Notes: generated from the letters alone by a model not told the origin. Shown: positions 24,065 through 33,031, counted from the first letter of the stretch. The stretch is 64,000 bases of DNA from Limosilactobacillus sp. (GCF_022651205.1 NZ_JALCQI010000001.1:62001-126000); one strand, 5' to 3'. Translations and numbers: made by a program.

Positions 24065-25486
24065 TTAGTTAATGTTTAGTATGCCGTTAAAAATCATCAC
24101 ACAAGAAATAACTGCTAATAAGCAGGTTATGGCAATCGTTAACCTTTCACCGTTTGTCAATTTAAGTTTATGTTGTTTACGACCAATGACATAAAAGATA
24201 AAGCCAAATGCATAAGCAATTGTTAAGGCGAGGATCCTTTGCCAACTACTGATAATAGCTATAAGTTCAAATACAACTAATAGCGCTCCTAAGAGGATCC
24301 CTTTTGTTTCGTTATGTTGGTATGAATATATAATTTGATAGGCACCAACTAAAATGTAACTAATCAAGATTGCCGCCGCTGCCAGTGTATATGCGAAGTG
24401 GTAAGCATAAGTTGTAAATAGTAGAGTAAACAGGAAAATAGATTGTAAACCGGCAGAAATAACCAGTGAATTTGTTGGTGATTCTTTAGCATTTACCTTT
24501 CCCCATGATTTTGGCAAGACTCCATCATCCGACATTAAGCGAGTGGTTTCGGCTGGCAACATTGTCCATGATAGCCAACAACCAATCACAGCAATGATGA
24601 TTCCAATATTAACAAGGACTACACCCCAGTGACCTACTAGACTACCCAACAAGTTAGCTACAACTGGTTGACTGTATGATGCAATTTGGGACCTGCTCAT
24701 TAGTCCATAGGGCAAGATTGATACTAATGTATAGATAAACAATAATGTTACTGTTCCGAGGATTGTTGCCAATTGTGCATCATGTCTAGTTCTTGCCCGA
24801 CTTGATAAAACACTAGCTGTTTCAGTACCGGTTAGAACCCAGACCATAACAATAATACTGTTGAAAATCTGCTGAAAAGTTGAAGCATGAAAACCGCTAT
24901 TGGTTGCTGAAGCATTTCGAATAACGTTTCCCCAGAAATCAGAAGTGAATACGTGAGCTTTAAAGGCTAATACTGCTGCAATAATAAATACGACCAAAGG
25001 GATCACTTTGCAAATAGTAATAATCATATTAATAAAACTAGCAGATTCAAAACCACGGTTTACTAACAAGGTTAATAACCATACCAAGATCACGGCTACA
25101 ATTACTGAAGGAAGATTTTGACCACCTTTAAAGATAGGAAAGAATTCACCTACAGCGCTCATTAGGAACGTTCCAAAAGCCACATTGCCTAACCAGGCAG
25201 ATAGCCAATATCCCCAGCCGCTAAGAAACTCGCCTAATGGTCCAAATGCTTCACCTGCATAGCTGAAAATTCCGGAACTAAGATCAGAACGTTTTTCTAG
25301 TAGGTTATTTAAGGAAAATACCAAAGAAAAAATTCCTATTCCGCAGATAAGCCATGCGATTAATGCTGGACCCGGTGATGCAACATTTGCTAAGTCGCTA
25401 CAAATGCCATAGACTCCTGGCCCAATGGAGGAGCCAACAATTAGTGCAATTAATTCAGCAAGGCTCAGTCCTGATTTTTCTTTCAT
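24065..25486 (-). CDS. APC-family amino acid permease/antiporter, paralogue 2
   Basis: 473 residues, about 12 membrane segments. It begins LAELIALIVGSSIGPGVYGI and is collinear with the permease at 10978 over its whole length (for example SGIFSYAGEAFGPLGEFLSGW against SGIFSYAGAAFGPLGEFISGW). In the same position the first helix carries GPG rather than GSG. It is the third gene of an operon with an ornithine-cyclodeaminase-family enzyme and an aminotransferase. It may import the substrate of those enzymes in exchange for their product; lysine or ornithine against pipecolate or proline is one hypothesis. Confidence 0.84.
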   Translation of the reverse strand: MKEKSGLSLAELIALIVGSSIGPGVYGICSDLANVASPGPALIAWLICGIGIFSLVFSLNNLLEKRSDLSSGIFSYAGEAFGPLGEFLSGWGYWLSAWLGNVAFGTFLMSAVGEFFPIFKGGQNLPSVIVAVILVWLLTLLVNRGFESASFINMIITICKVIPLVVFIIAAVLAFKAHVFTSDFWGNVIRNASATNSGFHASTFQQIFNSIIVMVWVLTGTETASVLSSRARTRHDAQLATILGTVTLLFIYTLVSILPYGLMSRSQIASYSQPVVANLLGSLVGHWGVVLVNIGIIIAVIGCWLSWTMLPAETTRLMSDDGVLPKSWGKVNAKESPTNSLVISAGLQSIFLFTLLFTTYAYHFAYTLAAAAILISYILVGAYQIIYSYQHNETKGILLGALLVVFELIAIISSWQRILALTIAYAFGFIFYVIGRKQHKLKLTNGERLTIAITCLLAVISCVMIFNGILNIN

Positions 25487-25511
25487 TCTGATCGCCTGAT
25501 TTCCTATTAGC

Positions 25512-26636
25512 CTAACCGAGTTCCTTCATAAATGCACTTACTTGTTCGAGGCCCTTCTTGAGGTTTTCTGCTTCAAAGGCATAACCAATCCGTAGTGAAT
25601 GCTCAATATCAAAGCAACTACCAGGAACTAACAATGTGTGGTATTCCTTCATTAACCGGTCACAGAATTCCGCACTTGGAATGTCAAAGTCATAATGTAA
25701 TAGGGTGGTTGTCCCTGCTTTAGGCTTCAACCACGAAATGTGTGGTTCTTTTTTGACCCATTCTTCTAGAATTGCCAAGTTCTTCCAGATGATTGTCCGG
25801 TTACGCTTTAAGATGGCATCTTGATGTTCAAGAGCTAAAGTACCAACCATTTCATCAAGTTGACCACAGCTAATGGTTGCGTAGTCACGGTGAGAAAGGA
25901 GATCACGCATCAATTGCTTATCGTGGGTTGCAATCCAGCCAAGCCGAATTCCGGCTAGGGAGAAGACCTTCGAGAAGCTGCTGGTTGAGATCCCCTTGTC
26001 ATACAAATCAATAACTGATGGTGAATATTCATCAGTTTGGGTTAGGTGCCGGTAAACTTCGTCACAGAGGACATAAGCATCGACGCTTTTGGCAATGTTA
26101 ATGATTGTCATCAGCCCTTCCTTGCTCATCAAGGAACCAGTTGGGTTATCTGGGTTATTGATCACGATCAACTTGGTCTTTGGTGAAACGAGTGACCGTA
26201 ATTGATCTGCATCAGGTAGGTAGTTGTTTTCTCGTTTGAGAGGAAGTAATTTAACCGTTGCCCCAATTGCTTCAGGGATTGATTGTAATTGTTGGTAAGT
26301 TGGGGTAACCGCAATTACTTCATCACCTGATTCGACAACAGTATTCAAGACCAGATTATTAGCCCCAATCGCACCGTGTTCTGTAACAATTTCGCCTGGT
26401 GTTAAGTTTTGGTAGAGACGAGTGATTTGTTCCTTTAACGGTACAGATCCTTCAATTGCACCATATGTCAGGCGGCGGTTAACTAGCTTATCAGCAAATT
26501 CCTTTTCATCTACTCCAGCGGTTTCACAAAGTGAGTGAATACTAAAAGATGATACACAGGTTTCACCCAGATTGTACTTAGCTTTAGTTTCATATTCGTT
26601 CATCCATTGTTCAACACCAAAATCTTTAATCTTCAT
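25512..26636 (-). CDS. Class I/II PLP aminotransferase, paralogue 2
   Basis: 374 residues, the same length as the aminotransferase at 12413 and similar throughout (FGVEQWMNEYETKAKYNLGE at the start). NNPDNPTGSL, LCDEVYRHL and TSSFSKVFSLAGIRLGW hold the cofactor residues and PLP lysine. Start after GGGAAGAAGAAC. It lies between the ornithine-cyclodeaminase-family gene (20 bases upstream) and the permease. In such a unit it could make an alpha-keto acid that cyclises to an imine for the upstream reductase. This is inference; the sequence only proves an aminotransferase. Confidence 0.85.
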   Translation of the reverse strand: MKIKDFGVEQWMNEYETKAKYNLGETCVSSFSIHSLCETAGVDEKEFADKLVNRRLTYGAIEGSVPLKEQITRLYQNLTPGEIVTEHGAIGANNLVLNTVVESGDEVIAVTPTYQQLQSIPEAIGATVKLLPLKRENNYLPDADQLRSLVSPKTKLIVINNPDNPTGSLMSKEGLMTIINIAKSVDAYVLCDEVYRHLTQTDEYSPSVIDLYDKGISTSSFSKVFSLAGIRLGWIATHDKQLMRDLLSHRDYATISCGQLDEMVGTLALEHQDAILKRNRTIIWKNLAILEEWVKKEPHISWLKPKAGTTTLLHYDFDIPSAEFCDRLMKEYHTLLVPGSCFDIEHSLRIGYAFEAENLKKGLEQVSAFMKELG

Positions 26637-26656
26637 TGTTCTTCTTCCCTTCTAAA

Positions 26657-27712
26657 TTAGAGGTCAACTACTACACCAACATTGAATTGCTTAGCACGTT
26701 GAAGGGCCAAATTAGCGGCTTCAAGGTCCTGGAGAGCAATCCCGGTACTATCGAAAATCGTGATTTCCTTAGGGTCCTGCCGACCAGCAACTTTCTTGGC
26801 GATAACGTTCCCAATTTCCGTAACATCGTCTTTCTTAATAACATTCTCTTTAATTGGGTTCTGAGTTTCCCCAACTTCACTTGCTTGGTCAAGGTCATCA
26901 GCGAAGGCCCGAGCATTTTGATAGAGTTGTGTATCTAATTCCTGCTTACCTTCCATGTCTGCCCCGATCGCATTAATATGTGTCCCGGGTTGGATCCACT
27001 TGGCTTTAATTAATGGCTTGGTTGAAGGAGTTGCGGTTACAATTACTTGAGAGTTCTTCGTCGCTTCAATAATGTTACTTGCAGCAATAAATTTAATGTG
27101 CTTAATTTGCTCTTTAATCTTGGCGGCCAATGTTGGTTGGTTTGTTTGGACATTATCAGCAAAAAGGGTTGTTAATTTTTGCGGAAGTTCTTGAACAAAT
27201 TTCCCAGCATTTTCGCTACTCATTGGGTCGTAGATAAGGACTTGCTTCAATTCGGGTAGAACACAAATCTGGGCCATAATTTGATATGCAGCCTGTCCTC
27301 CAGCACCGACCATTAATAATGTCTCTGTATTGGGATTAGCTAGTGCTTTTGTAGCAACAGCACCAGCGGCTCCGGTTCTAAAACCGGTTAAGGCTGGAGC
27401 ATTAATGAAGGCTTCAGGCGCTCCTGTTTCACTGCTGTATAGGGTCACAGCCCCATGTAATTCAGGCAGACCTTTCTTGCTGTTATTACCAAACCAGGTT
27501 AGTTCCTTATTACCAAAAATTCCCTTTGACTTCAAAAAGCCAGAGCGTATATCGGTATCAGCTGTTTCACTAAATGCGTTGTAGACCATCGGCCAAATTT
27601 CACCATCTTTAGTGGCTTTTTCCGCATACGCATCTTTAACTACTTGAATTACTGCCGGTATGTCCAGCAATGTACCGATATCATGTGAATTAAGTATTGT
27701 TACTTTTGACAT
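26657..27712 (-). CDS. Ornithine cyclodeaminase/mu-crystallin family enzyme
   Basis: 351 residues. MVGAGGQAAYQ (about residue 135) is the NAD(P) Rossmann glycine motif. LTGFRTGAAGAVAT and NAIGADMEGKQELD carry the arginine and aspartate of the OCD/AlaDH/ketimine reductase family. Members deaminate ornithine to proline, make alanine, or reduce cyclic imines such as piperideine-2-carboxylate to pipecolate. It starts after CAGGAGGG and leads the operon with aminotransferase and permease. The promoter overlaps a cre-like site, so carbon catabolite control is likely. Family firm; reaction unresolved. Confidence 0.85.
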   Translation of the reverse strand: MSKVTILNSHDIGTLLDIPAVIQVVKDAYAEKATKDGEIWPMVYNAFSETADTDIRSGFLKSKGIFGNKELTWFGNNSKKGLPELHGAVTLYSSETGAPEAFINAPALTGFRTGAAGAVATKALANPNTETLLMVGAGGQAAYQIMAQICVLPELKQVLIYDPMSSENAGKFVQELPQKLTTLFADNVQTNQPTLAAKIKEQIKHIKFIAASNIIEATKNSQVIVTATPSTKPLIKAKWIQPGTHINAIGADMEGKQELDTQLYQNARAFADDLDQASEVGETQNPIKENVIKKDDVTEIGNVIAKKVAGRQDPKEITIFDSTGIALQDLEAANLALQRAKQFNVGVVVDL

Positions 27713-27729
27713 TTAAATCCCTCCTGAAT

Positions 27730-27803
27730 AAAAAAAGAAGGCACTTACTACAAGCCTTAAATGAAATTAATCATTATACTTACGGCTTGTAATAAATGCC
27801 TTC
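27730..27803 (-). terminator. Leader hairpin with T-run before the OCD-family operon
   Basis: On the minus strand GAAGGCATTTATTACAAGCC pairs with GGCTTGTAGTAAGTGCCTTC, followed by TTTTTTT, 18 bases before the start codon. A smaller hairpin (TTTGCCTGACACTGGTTAGGTAAA) precedes it. This implies attenuation, but no known riboswitch or T-box motif is present. Confidence 0.75.
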
Positions 27804-27853
27804 AATTTACCTAACCAGTGTCAGGCAAATCTGCTTATTTAATTTACGGTTTT

Positions 27854-27882
27854 AATATAAAACTAATTGAAAACGCTGTCAA
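27854..27882 (-). promoter_or_regulatory. Promoter overlapped by a cre site, OCD-family operon
   Basis: Minus strand: TTGACA, 17 bases, TATATT. The 14-mer TGACAGCGTTTTCA overlaps the -35 and fits the CcpA cre consensus TGNNANCGNNNNCA, implying repression on preferred sugars. Confidence 0.7.
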
Positions 27883-27989
27883 GACTTTTTTGTTAATTTG
27901 TGAGCTTGTATTACCAAATAGTTAACTAAAAAATACCATATATTACTACAAAATGTTTGAGTAGAGATACATTATATGGGGTGCTATAC

Positions 27990-28100
27990 AGCAATAACGA
28001 GCTTCCTAGCTTCTACTTCAACCAAGCCAAAACGCGTTCGCAGGGAAGGCCCTATAGACAACAACCTCCCTCCCAGATGCTTACAGCATCCAGTCGGGAG
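27990..28100 (-). repeat. 5'-truncated type 4 hairpin element
   Basis: On the minus strand it starts at the apical stem (ACTCCCGACTGGATGCTGTAAGCATC), continues with the right arm GGGAGGGAGGTTGTTGTCTATAGGG, and ends with the tail GTTTTGGCTTGGTTGAAGTAGAAGC. The left arm seen in the full copy at 54948 is absent. Confidence 0.75.
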
Positions 28101-28223
28101 TTTACTTAGCGATAACGTGCTTCGTCCGAGCTTCCTAGAATTAGCGACCTCCTTCCGAGGCGCAAGTCGCCTTCGTCAGGAGAAATCGCTAATCAACCGG
28201 AAGCTTTTTGGGACGGCGCACTT
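28101..28223 (-). repeat. Full 3'-UTR hairpin element, type 3
   Basis: It starts two bases after the corA stop with AAGTGCGCCGTCCC. Stems include AGCTTCCGG/GGAAGCTCGG and TTAGCGA/TCGCTAA, and CTCCTGACGAAGGCG..GGAAGGAG forms the apex. It closes with GTGC/GCAC and reads away from corA. Confidence 0.82.
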
Positions 28224-28225
28224 CC

Positions 28226-29143
28226 TTACTTCCACCAATTCTTTCTAATCAGGAAGACGGCGCAGAGGATCATTAGGAGGATTGCGATCACGATGGTAAT
28301 GATCCAGGAGTAGCTTTTGTTGGCTAGTGGTAACGCGACGTTTTCACCGTAGAATCCGGCGACAATGGTTGGAATTGAAAGAAGGATCGAGTAGATGGTT
28401 AAAAACTTCATCGTTTGGTTTAGGTCACTGTCTAGGACCTTGCTGTACGCGTTTGAAACACGGGCAGAGACATCCGAGGTCATTTGGGCCATCTCCAGTC
28501 CTTGTTGCGCTTCGACGATGACATCATCTAAGTCGTTACTTTGGCGAGTTGACATCAGGGGCTTCATCCGTCGCTTGAATTCTTCGAGCAAGGAGACGTT
28601 ACCTTTTAATGAGGTGAGCATGTAGACCAAGCCGGTTTCAATTTCCATAAATTCGGTGATGGCTTTACGGCCAGTCCGTGCTTGAAGGGATTGCTGAATC
28701 TGTTGCCGCTTTTGGTCAACCCGTCGCAAGGGACCAAAGTAGTCAGTTGATAGTCGATAGAGAACGGCAAGGACAAGGTTGAGCTTTTCAACAACGGCAT
28801 CGCGATTTTGCAGTCTTTTAAGCTGGTTTGCAATGATCCCGTTAACAAAGTTAGTTTTTGCGTTTGTAAATGTGATCAGGTTATTGTTGGTTAACATGAT
28901 CCCGATTGGTGCGGTTTGGGGAGAGGTGACTGCGTGAGTTGGTACGTAAACGTCGAAGATTAGCAGGGTAACACCGGCGTCTGGATCAACTTCTACCCGG
29001 GCCTTTTCGTAGGGGTCGATGGCGTAGTCAAGGAGCTCTTTGGTGACCTCATATTTTTGAATCAGGTCCTGACGCTCATGGGGAAGTGGTTCAAAAACAC
29101 TGATCCACCAGCTATGAGCATTAATTCTCTCTGTACTTAACAT
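28226..29143 (-). CDS. CorA-family divalent cation channel/transporter
   Basis: About 305 residues from ATG 29143 (AAGGGG nine bases upstream); the track start is a TTG. A long cytosolic helical N-terminal domain is followed by two membrane helices at the C-terminus. CorA channels move Mg2+ or other divalent ions as pentamers and carry a GMN motif after helix 1; here the motif reads FYGENV, with Glu in place of Met. The C-terminus ends in a basic tail (RKNWWK). The last 20 codons are C-ending (ATCGTGATCGCAATCCTCC) and the final seven purine-rich, then a hairpin element begins. It could carry a metal other than Mg2+. Confidence 0.85.
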   Translation of the reverse strand: MLSTERINAHSWWISVFEPLPHERQDLIQKYEVTKELLDYAIDPYEKARVEVDPDAGVTLLIFDVYVPTHAVTSPQTAPIGIMLTNNNLITFTNAKTNFVNGIIANQLKRLQNRDAVVEKLNLVLAVLYRLSTDYFGPLRRVDQKRQQIQQSLQARTGRKAITEFMEIETGLVYMLTSLKGNVSLLEEFKRRMKPLMSTRQSNDLDDVIVEAQQGLEMAQMTSDVSARVSNAYSKVLDSDLNQTMKFLTIYSILLSIPTIVAGFYGENVALPLANKSYSWIITIVIAILLMILCAVFLIRKNWWK

Positions 29144-29233
29144 CCGCTTCATCCCCTTGCTTAAATCACCTATAACCCTATTCAACTATTTTAACAAAGA
29201 AAAGTAAAGCAGTCCGAAGACAAAATTCTAACT

Positions 29234-29247
29234 ATTTCCCGGGAAAT
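29234..29247. promoter_or_regulatory. Noc-binding palindrome
   Basis: ATTTCCCGGGAAAT in the divergent corA/hydrolase region is the exact consensus of the nucleoid-occlusion factor Noc binding site. Two more exact copies lie at 40273 and 49787. Confidence 0.75.
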
Positions 29248-29288
29248 CATTTAGACTAGTAATAATGAAAATGGGGAGGAAAAACGTT

Positions 29289-30266
29289 ATGTGTACCAGT
29301 ATCTATCAGGTAACGCTCGACAAAACTCACTTATTGGCCCGGACAATGGATTGGCCCCAGCTGAAGGTATCGCCGTTGTTCGTCCCACGTCAGTTTAAGT
29401 GGGCAACGGCATTTGACCACCGAATTTATACTAATAAGTACGCAATGGTCGGTGGTGGTAGCCTTTCAGCAACCCGGATTGATGTTTCAGACGGGGTAAA
29501 TGAACATGGCTTGATGGCTCAGAAATTAACTTTTGCTAACGGGGCACACTATGTTGATCAGCGAGATCAAAGTAAGACCCAACTAGCAGCGTATGAATTC
29601 ATCTTTTGGCTATTGGGTAATTTTCGAACAGTTACCGAGATTGAGGACCACCTTGATGAAGTCGAATTGATGAGCGAGAAAAATAGCGATACCAAGTATG
29701 GTAATCCGGAGCTTCACTTTGCGGTTGCTGATAAGATGGGGAGAATTGTTGTCATCGAACCTACCCAAAATCCGCTAAGAGTTGTTGAGAATCCGTTAGG
29801 GGTTGTCACTAATAGTCCTAATTTTGAAAAGCAGCTCCAGCAGATGGAAAAGTACGTCGACTTTACAACCGAATTTAAGGAGCACCGGGTACCGCTTAAT
29901 ACGCCACGGGTAACAACCGGTCGCCTTTCTGGAAAGACTAATCCACCAGGCTATTATTCGCCAAGTGCCCGCTTCGTCCGTGCGGCTTATTTAAAGGAAC
30001 GTTCTGATATCCCCCGCGATGAGAAACACGGGGTAATTAGTGAATGGCACCTCTTGGATAGTGTTACGGTACCTCAGAATACGCGTCACCAGGAAACTTA
30101 TTCGGTCTACCGGGCGGTGACGGTTGCTGAAAGCAGAAGTTATTATTTTCAGCCTTACCACCGTGGTGATATTACAAAGTTACAATTAACTTCAGAAATG
30201 CTTGACTGGGATAAGCCGAAAGTTTACCACGTCCCTGACCAATTAACTGTCCGGGAGGTAAAGTAA
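29289..30266 (+). CDS. Choloylglycine hydrolase family enzyme (bile salt hydrolase / penicillin V acylase)
   Basis: 325 residues from ATG 29289 (GGGGAGG upstream). After Met removal Cys2 is the N-terminal nucleophile (MCTSIYQVTL). LARTMDW supplies Arg18 and Asp21, GVNEHGL the loop residue region, TNSPNF the asparagine and SARFVRAAY the distal arginine. All catalytic positions of the Ntn-hydrolase group are therefore present. Family members cleave conjugated bile salts, penicillin V or N-acyl homoserine lactones; substrate cannot be read from sequence. Cytosolic, no signal peptide. It overlaps the next gene by one base. Confidence 0.87.
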   Translation: MCTSIYQVTLDKTHLLARTMDWPQLKVSPLFVPRQFKWATAFDHRIYTNKYAMVGGGSLSATRIDVSDGVNEHGLMAQKLTFANGAHYVDQRDQSKTQLAAYEFIFWLLGNFRTVTEIEDHLDEVELMSEKNSDTKYGNPELHFAVADKMGRIVVIEPTQNPLRVVENPLGVVTNSPNFEKQLQQMEKYVDFTTEFKEHRVPLNTPRVTTGRLSGKTNPPGYYSPSARFVRAAYLKERSDIPRDEKHGVISEWHLLDSVTVPQNTRHQETYSVYRAVTVAESRSYYFQPYHRGDITKLQLTSEMLDWDKPKVYHVPDQLTVREVK

Positions 30267-31168
30267 TGGCTGATTATCAATGGCAGCTTCGGGAACAGTT
30301 AGTCGCCGATCAGCCAGTGGTGTCGATTCGTGAGTTGTTACAACGTCAGTGGCTCCTTCCGAAAAGGTTCGTTCACTATCTCCGGAGTCGTCGTCAAGTG
30401 TTGATCAATGGTGAATATCAGTCAATGAATACCCTTATTCATTCTGGGGATCAAGTGACTCTGCAATTTAGAGGAGATGAATTTCGGCAGTCAGATGCTA
30501 ATCAGTACTTACCGACAGCAACGCCGCATTTAAATGTCCTATATGAAAACCGCGATCTGGTAGTTGTCAATAAACCGCGGGGACAGAAAAGTCATCCTAA
30601 CGAAAAGGGGGAAACCGGGACATTAATGAACGATGTTGCTGGTTACTTGCATCACCAAGCATATATGGTTCACCGAATTGATCAGCAAACTAGTGGTGCA
30701 GTAATTGTTGCAAAAAATCCAATCGTTGTGCCGATCTTGGACCGTTTGATTAGTCGTGGGCAAATTCACCGTGAATACCTGGCAATCGTTACTGGACGAC
30801 TGACAGGAAGCGGTGAGTGGAACTGGCCAATTGGGGATGACCCGACAGATCCGTGGCGCCGGATGGTTAATGGAGAAGCAGCTCAGCCAGCGCAAACATT
30901 CTACCAGACACTCGCCGCTACTGAGCAAGCTTCATTAGTACGGCTAAAACTTGGGACGGGAAGGACTCACCAACTTCGTGTCCACCTTGCTCATAGTGGC
31001 CATCCGATTATTGGTGACCCGATCTATAATCCTGGATCTGGTGAGGGGATGCTCCTTCATGGGCAAAGGCAACGATTGGTTTTACCATTCTCAAATGAGC
31101 AACTTGAAATTATTGCACCAGTTCCAACTTATTTTGAGCGGGATCTGGTAAAATATCATTTAGAATAA
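30266..31168 (+). CDS. RluA/RluD-family pseudouridine synthase
   Basis: 300 residues. A small S4-like N-terminal part (HYLRSRRQVLINGEYQSMNT) precedes the catalytic domain, whose motif HRIDQQTSGAVIVAKN holds the catalytic Asp (about residue 133). GTGRTHQLRVHLAHSGHPIIGD is the second family motif. It converts uridine to pseudouridine in rRNA or tRNA; which site is unknown. The start overlaps the previous stop (TAATG), suggesting translational coupling with the hydrolase. Confidence 0.92.
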   Translation: MADYQWQLREQLVADQPVVSIRELLQRQWLLPKRFVHYLRSRRQVLINGEYQSMNTLIHSGDQVTLQFRGDEFRQSDANQYLPTATPHLNVLYENRDLVVVNKPRGQKSHPNEKGETGTLMNDVAGYLHHQAYMVHRIDQQTSGAVIVAKNPIVVPILDRLISRGQIHREYLAIVTGRLTGSGEWNWPIGDDPTDPWRRMVNGEAAQPAQTFYQTLAATEQASLVRLKLGTGRTHQLRVHLAHSGHPIIGDPIYNPGSGEGMLLHGQRQRLVLPFSNEQLEIIAPVPTYFERDLVKYHLE

Positions 31169-31184
31169 ACAAAAAGGGGGACAC

Positions 31185-31952
31185 TTGTTGTCACTTTTAG
31201 GAAAACTTTACGGTCCATTCTTTGATGGTCATAATTGGGCAACCGTTATTACTTCAGGTCAGGATTGGCTAATCATTTTTTCACTGGTCTTGATTGAGTG
31301 TTTGCTGTCAGTTGATAATGCAATCGTTCTTGCTGCCCAGACTCGGGTACTGCCATCGTTAAAAGAGCAGGAAGAATCACTATTCTATGGTATCTGGGGT
31401 TCGTATATTTTTCGTTTCTTGGTTATCGGTCTAGGTACCTACTTGATCCACTTTTGGGAAATTAAGGTTCTGGGATCTGCCTACTTACTTTACCTGGTTT
31501 ACCGCTTCTTTAGCGCAAAATTCGGTAAGAAAGAGATTGGAGAGAAGAAGACTAAGAAGCGAAAATGGGGGACAAAGTTAACGGGACGGAAATTATTCTG
31601 GTCCGTTGTGGCTCAAATTGAAATGATGGATATTGTCTTCTCAATTGATTCCGTTTTAGCATCGCTGGCCGTTTCCAGTAATCCAGTAATTGTTCTGATT
31701 GGTGGAATGATCGGGATTGCATGTATGCGGGGAGTCGCTGAGGTGATTATGAAGCTAATGCGGAAGGTCCCTGAGCTTGAACCAATGGCATATATTCTGA
31801 TTTTTGTTATTGCGATTAAGCTATTTCTTACCATTCCGGCAATTGACATTGAAATCCCATCAAGTGTCTTTGGAATCTTCGTTCTAGTTGTCCTTGTGGC
31901 AACCCTAATTATCCATTACCTTCGCCGACCAAAGAAAAAGGAGAATGAATAA
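31185..31952 (+). CDS. TerC-family membrane protein
   Basis: 255 residues, seven or so membrane segments. IECLLSVDNAIVLAAQ and QIEMMDIVFSIDSVLAS are the paired TerC motifs with acidic residues that may bind metal ions. In firmicutes TerC proteins (YkoY, MeeF) have been linked to manganese export for secreted enzymes. Start codon TTG at 31185 or 31188 after AAAAAGGGGG. The stop overlaps the thioredoxin ATG (AATAATG), so they are co-translated. Confidence 0.9.
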   Translation: MLSLLGKLYGPFFDGHNWATVITSGQDWLIIFSLVLIECLLSVDNAIVLAAQTRVLPSLKEQEESLFYGIWGSYIFRFLVIGLGTYLIHFWEIKVLGSAYLLYLVYRFFSAKFGKKEIGEKKTKKRKWGTKLTGRKLFWSVVAQIEMMDIVFSIDSVLASLAVSSNPVIVLIGGMIGIACMRGVAEVIMKLMRKVPELEPMAYILIFVIAIKLFLTIPAIDIEIPSSVFGIFVLVVLVATLIIHYLRRPKKKENE

Positions 31953-32275
31953 TGGCTAAAGAAATTACTGATCAGACATTTGTAGCGGCTACTAAGGATG
32001 TGCCACTAGCAATTGTTGACTTTTGGGCACCATGGTGTGGGCCATGCAAAATGATGGCACCGGCCTTGGAGCACCTTGAAGAGAAATACCATGATCAGAT
32101 TAAGTTTTTTAAATTAAATGTTGATGATAATAAAGAAATCGCCGCTAAATATAAAGTGATGAGTATCCCAACCTTAGTACTTCTTCGCAATGGGGTAGCT
32201 AAGGAAAAGGTAACCGGCTTCTATCCAGAGGCAAAGTTAGATCATTACTTAGGGCGAAAAGTTAACGAAGCATAA
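31952..32275 (+). CDS. trxA: Thioredoxin
   Basis: 107 residues, full length. FWAPWCGPCKMMAP holds the redox-active CGPC pair (about residues 31-34), and the cis-proline is in MSIPTLVL. It reduces disulfides in ribonucleotide reductase and other proteins. Last gene of the four-gene plus-strand unit from the hydrolase gene, followed at once by a terminator. Confidence 0.96.
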   Translation: MAKEITDQTFVAATKDVPLAIVDFWAPWCGPCKMMAPALEHLEEKYHDQIKFFKLNVDDNKEIAAKYKVMSIPTLVLLRNGVAKEKVTGFYPEAKLDHYLGRKVNEA

Positions 32276-32280
32276 AATAT

Positions 32281-32327
32281 AAAAGCCACTAGAATTCGGT
32301 TTAAGCGAGTCCTAGTGGCTTTGTTTT
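32281..32327. terminator. Terminator after trxA
   Basis: AAAGCCACTAG pairs with CTAGTGGCTTT around an 18-nt loop, followed by GTTTTTG. Confidence 0.9.
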
Positions 32328-32337
32328 TGTATTAAGT

Positions 32338-33029
32338 TTAGTTGTTAACCTTAACCCGAAAGTTGTGGTGGAGACCATGCCAAATATGGTGGTCGAAAAA
32401 GCCGATTGCCGGGCCGTTTGTAAATAACGCAAAAAGGGTCCCGATATTGATGGCATATAGGTGGCCGTCAATTAAAAATATGATTAGCATAATGATGATT
32501 GGCGGGAGAAAATTAACTAGTTGAGCAACAATAACGTTATTGTGAAGATAAAGAAAACGGAGAATGTTGGTAGTATCGTCGTTCGGGTGCATTATGAGGT
32601 TAGCTCGCTGATAGATTGAAATGGCACAGCAGAACGAACGTGAGCACCCCAATGAAACAGAGAACAACACGGATAATTATTGGTAGTTTTGGAACGCCTA
32701 TCCAGTTAAAGAAGGCCAGAAAAACATCAACAAAGTAACTAAAGCAGGCGATGAAGCCAACTTCACCAAAGAAACGTAATTTATCCCATTGGTGAATCAA
32801 AATTTGATTAGCAATTGCTACCTAGTACACCAACAGTAAACATCGGTAAGTCGACTGATGTACCAACGATTGCAGCAATGTTAACTTCCGAGGCGGTCCA
32901 TGGACTTGTCCCCATGGCAGTTGAAGCTGTGAGACCATTTCCTAATGCATTTAGAACTAATCCGATAATCAGTGCAAGAATCCGGATTGACATCGGATTG
33001 TTGTGGTGGACCAATTGTGAAGTTTTCAA
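32338..33029 (-). pseudogene. Frameshifted YczE/YitT-like membrane protein gene
   Basis: Three consecutive ORF pieces in three frames (33029-32808, 32800-32600, 32670-32338) together form one protein of about 220 residues. It has a GNGLTASTAMGTSPWT start, a central SYFVDVFLAF helix and a conserved-looking ISIYQRANLIMHPNDDTTNILRF segment typical of this family. The first break is near 32825 (GTACTAGGTAGC, one base off), the second near 32650. Function before decay unknown; some YczE-type proteins affect secretion. Either a real pseudogene or two sequencing errors. Confidence 0.75.
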
Positions 33030-33031
33030 TA

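Noticed and set aside
27976-28248. ORF of 90 codons over the repeat behind corA
   Set aside because: It runs through structured repeat sequence on the opposite strand, has no RBS and no recognisable protein.
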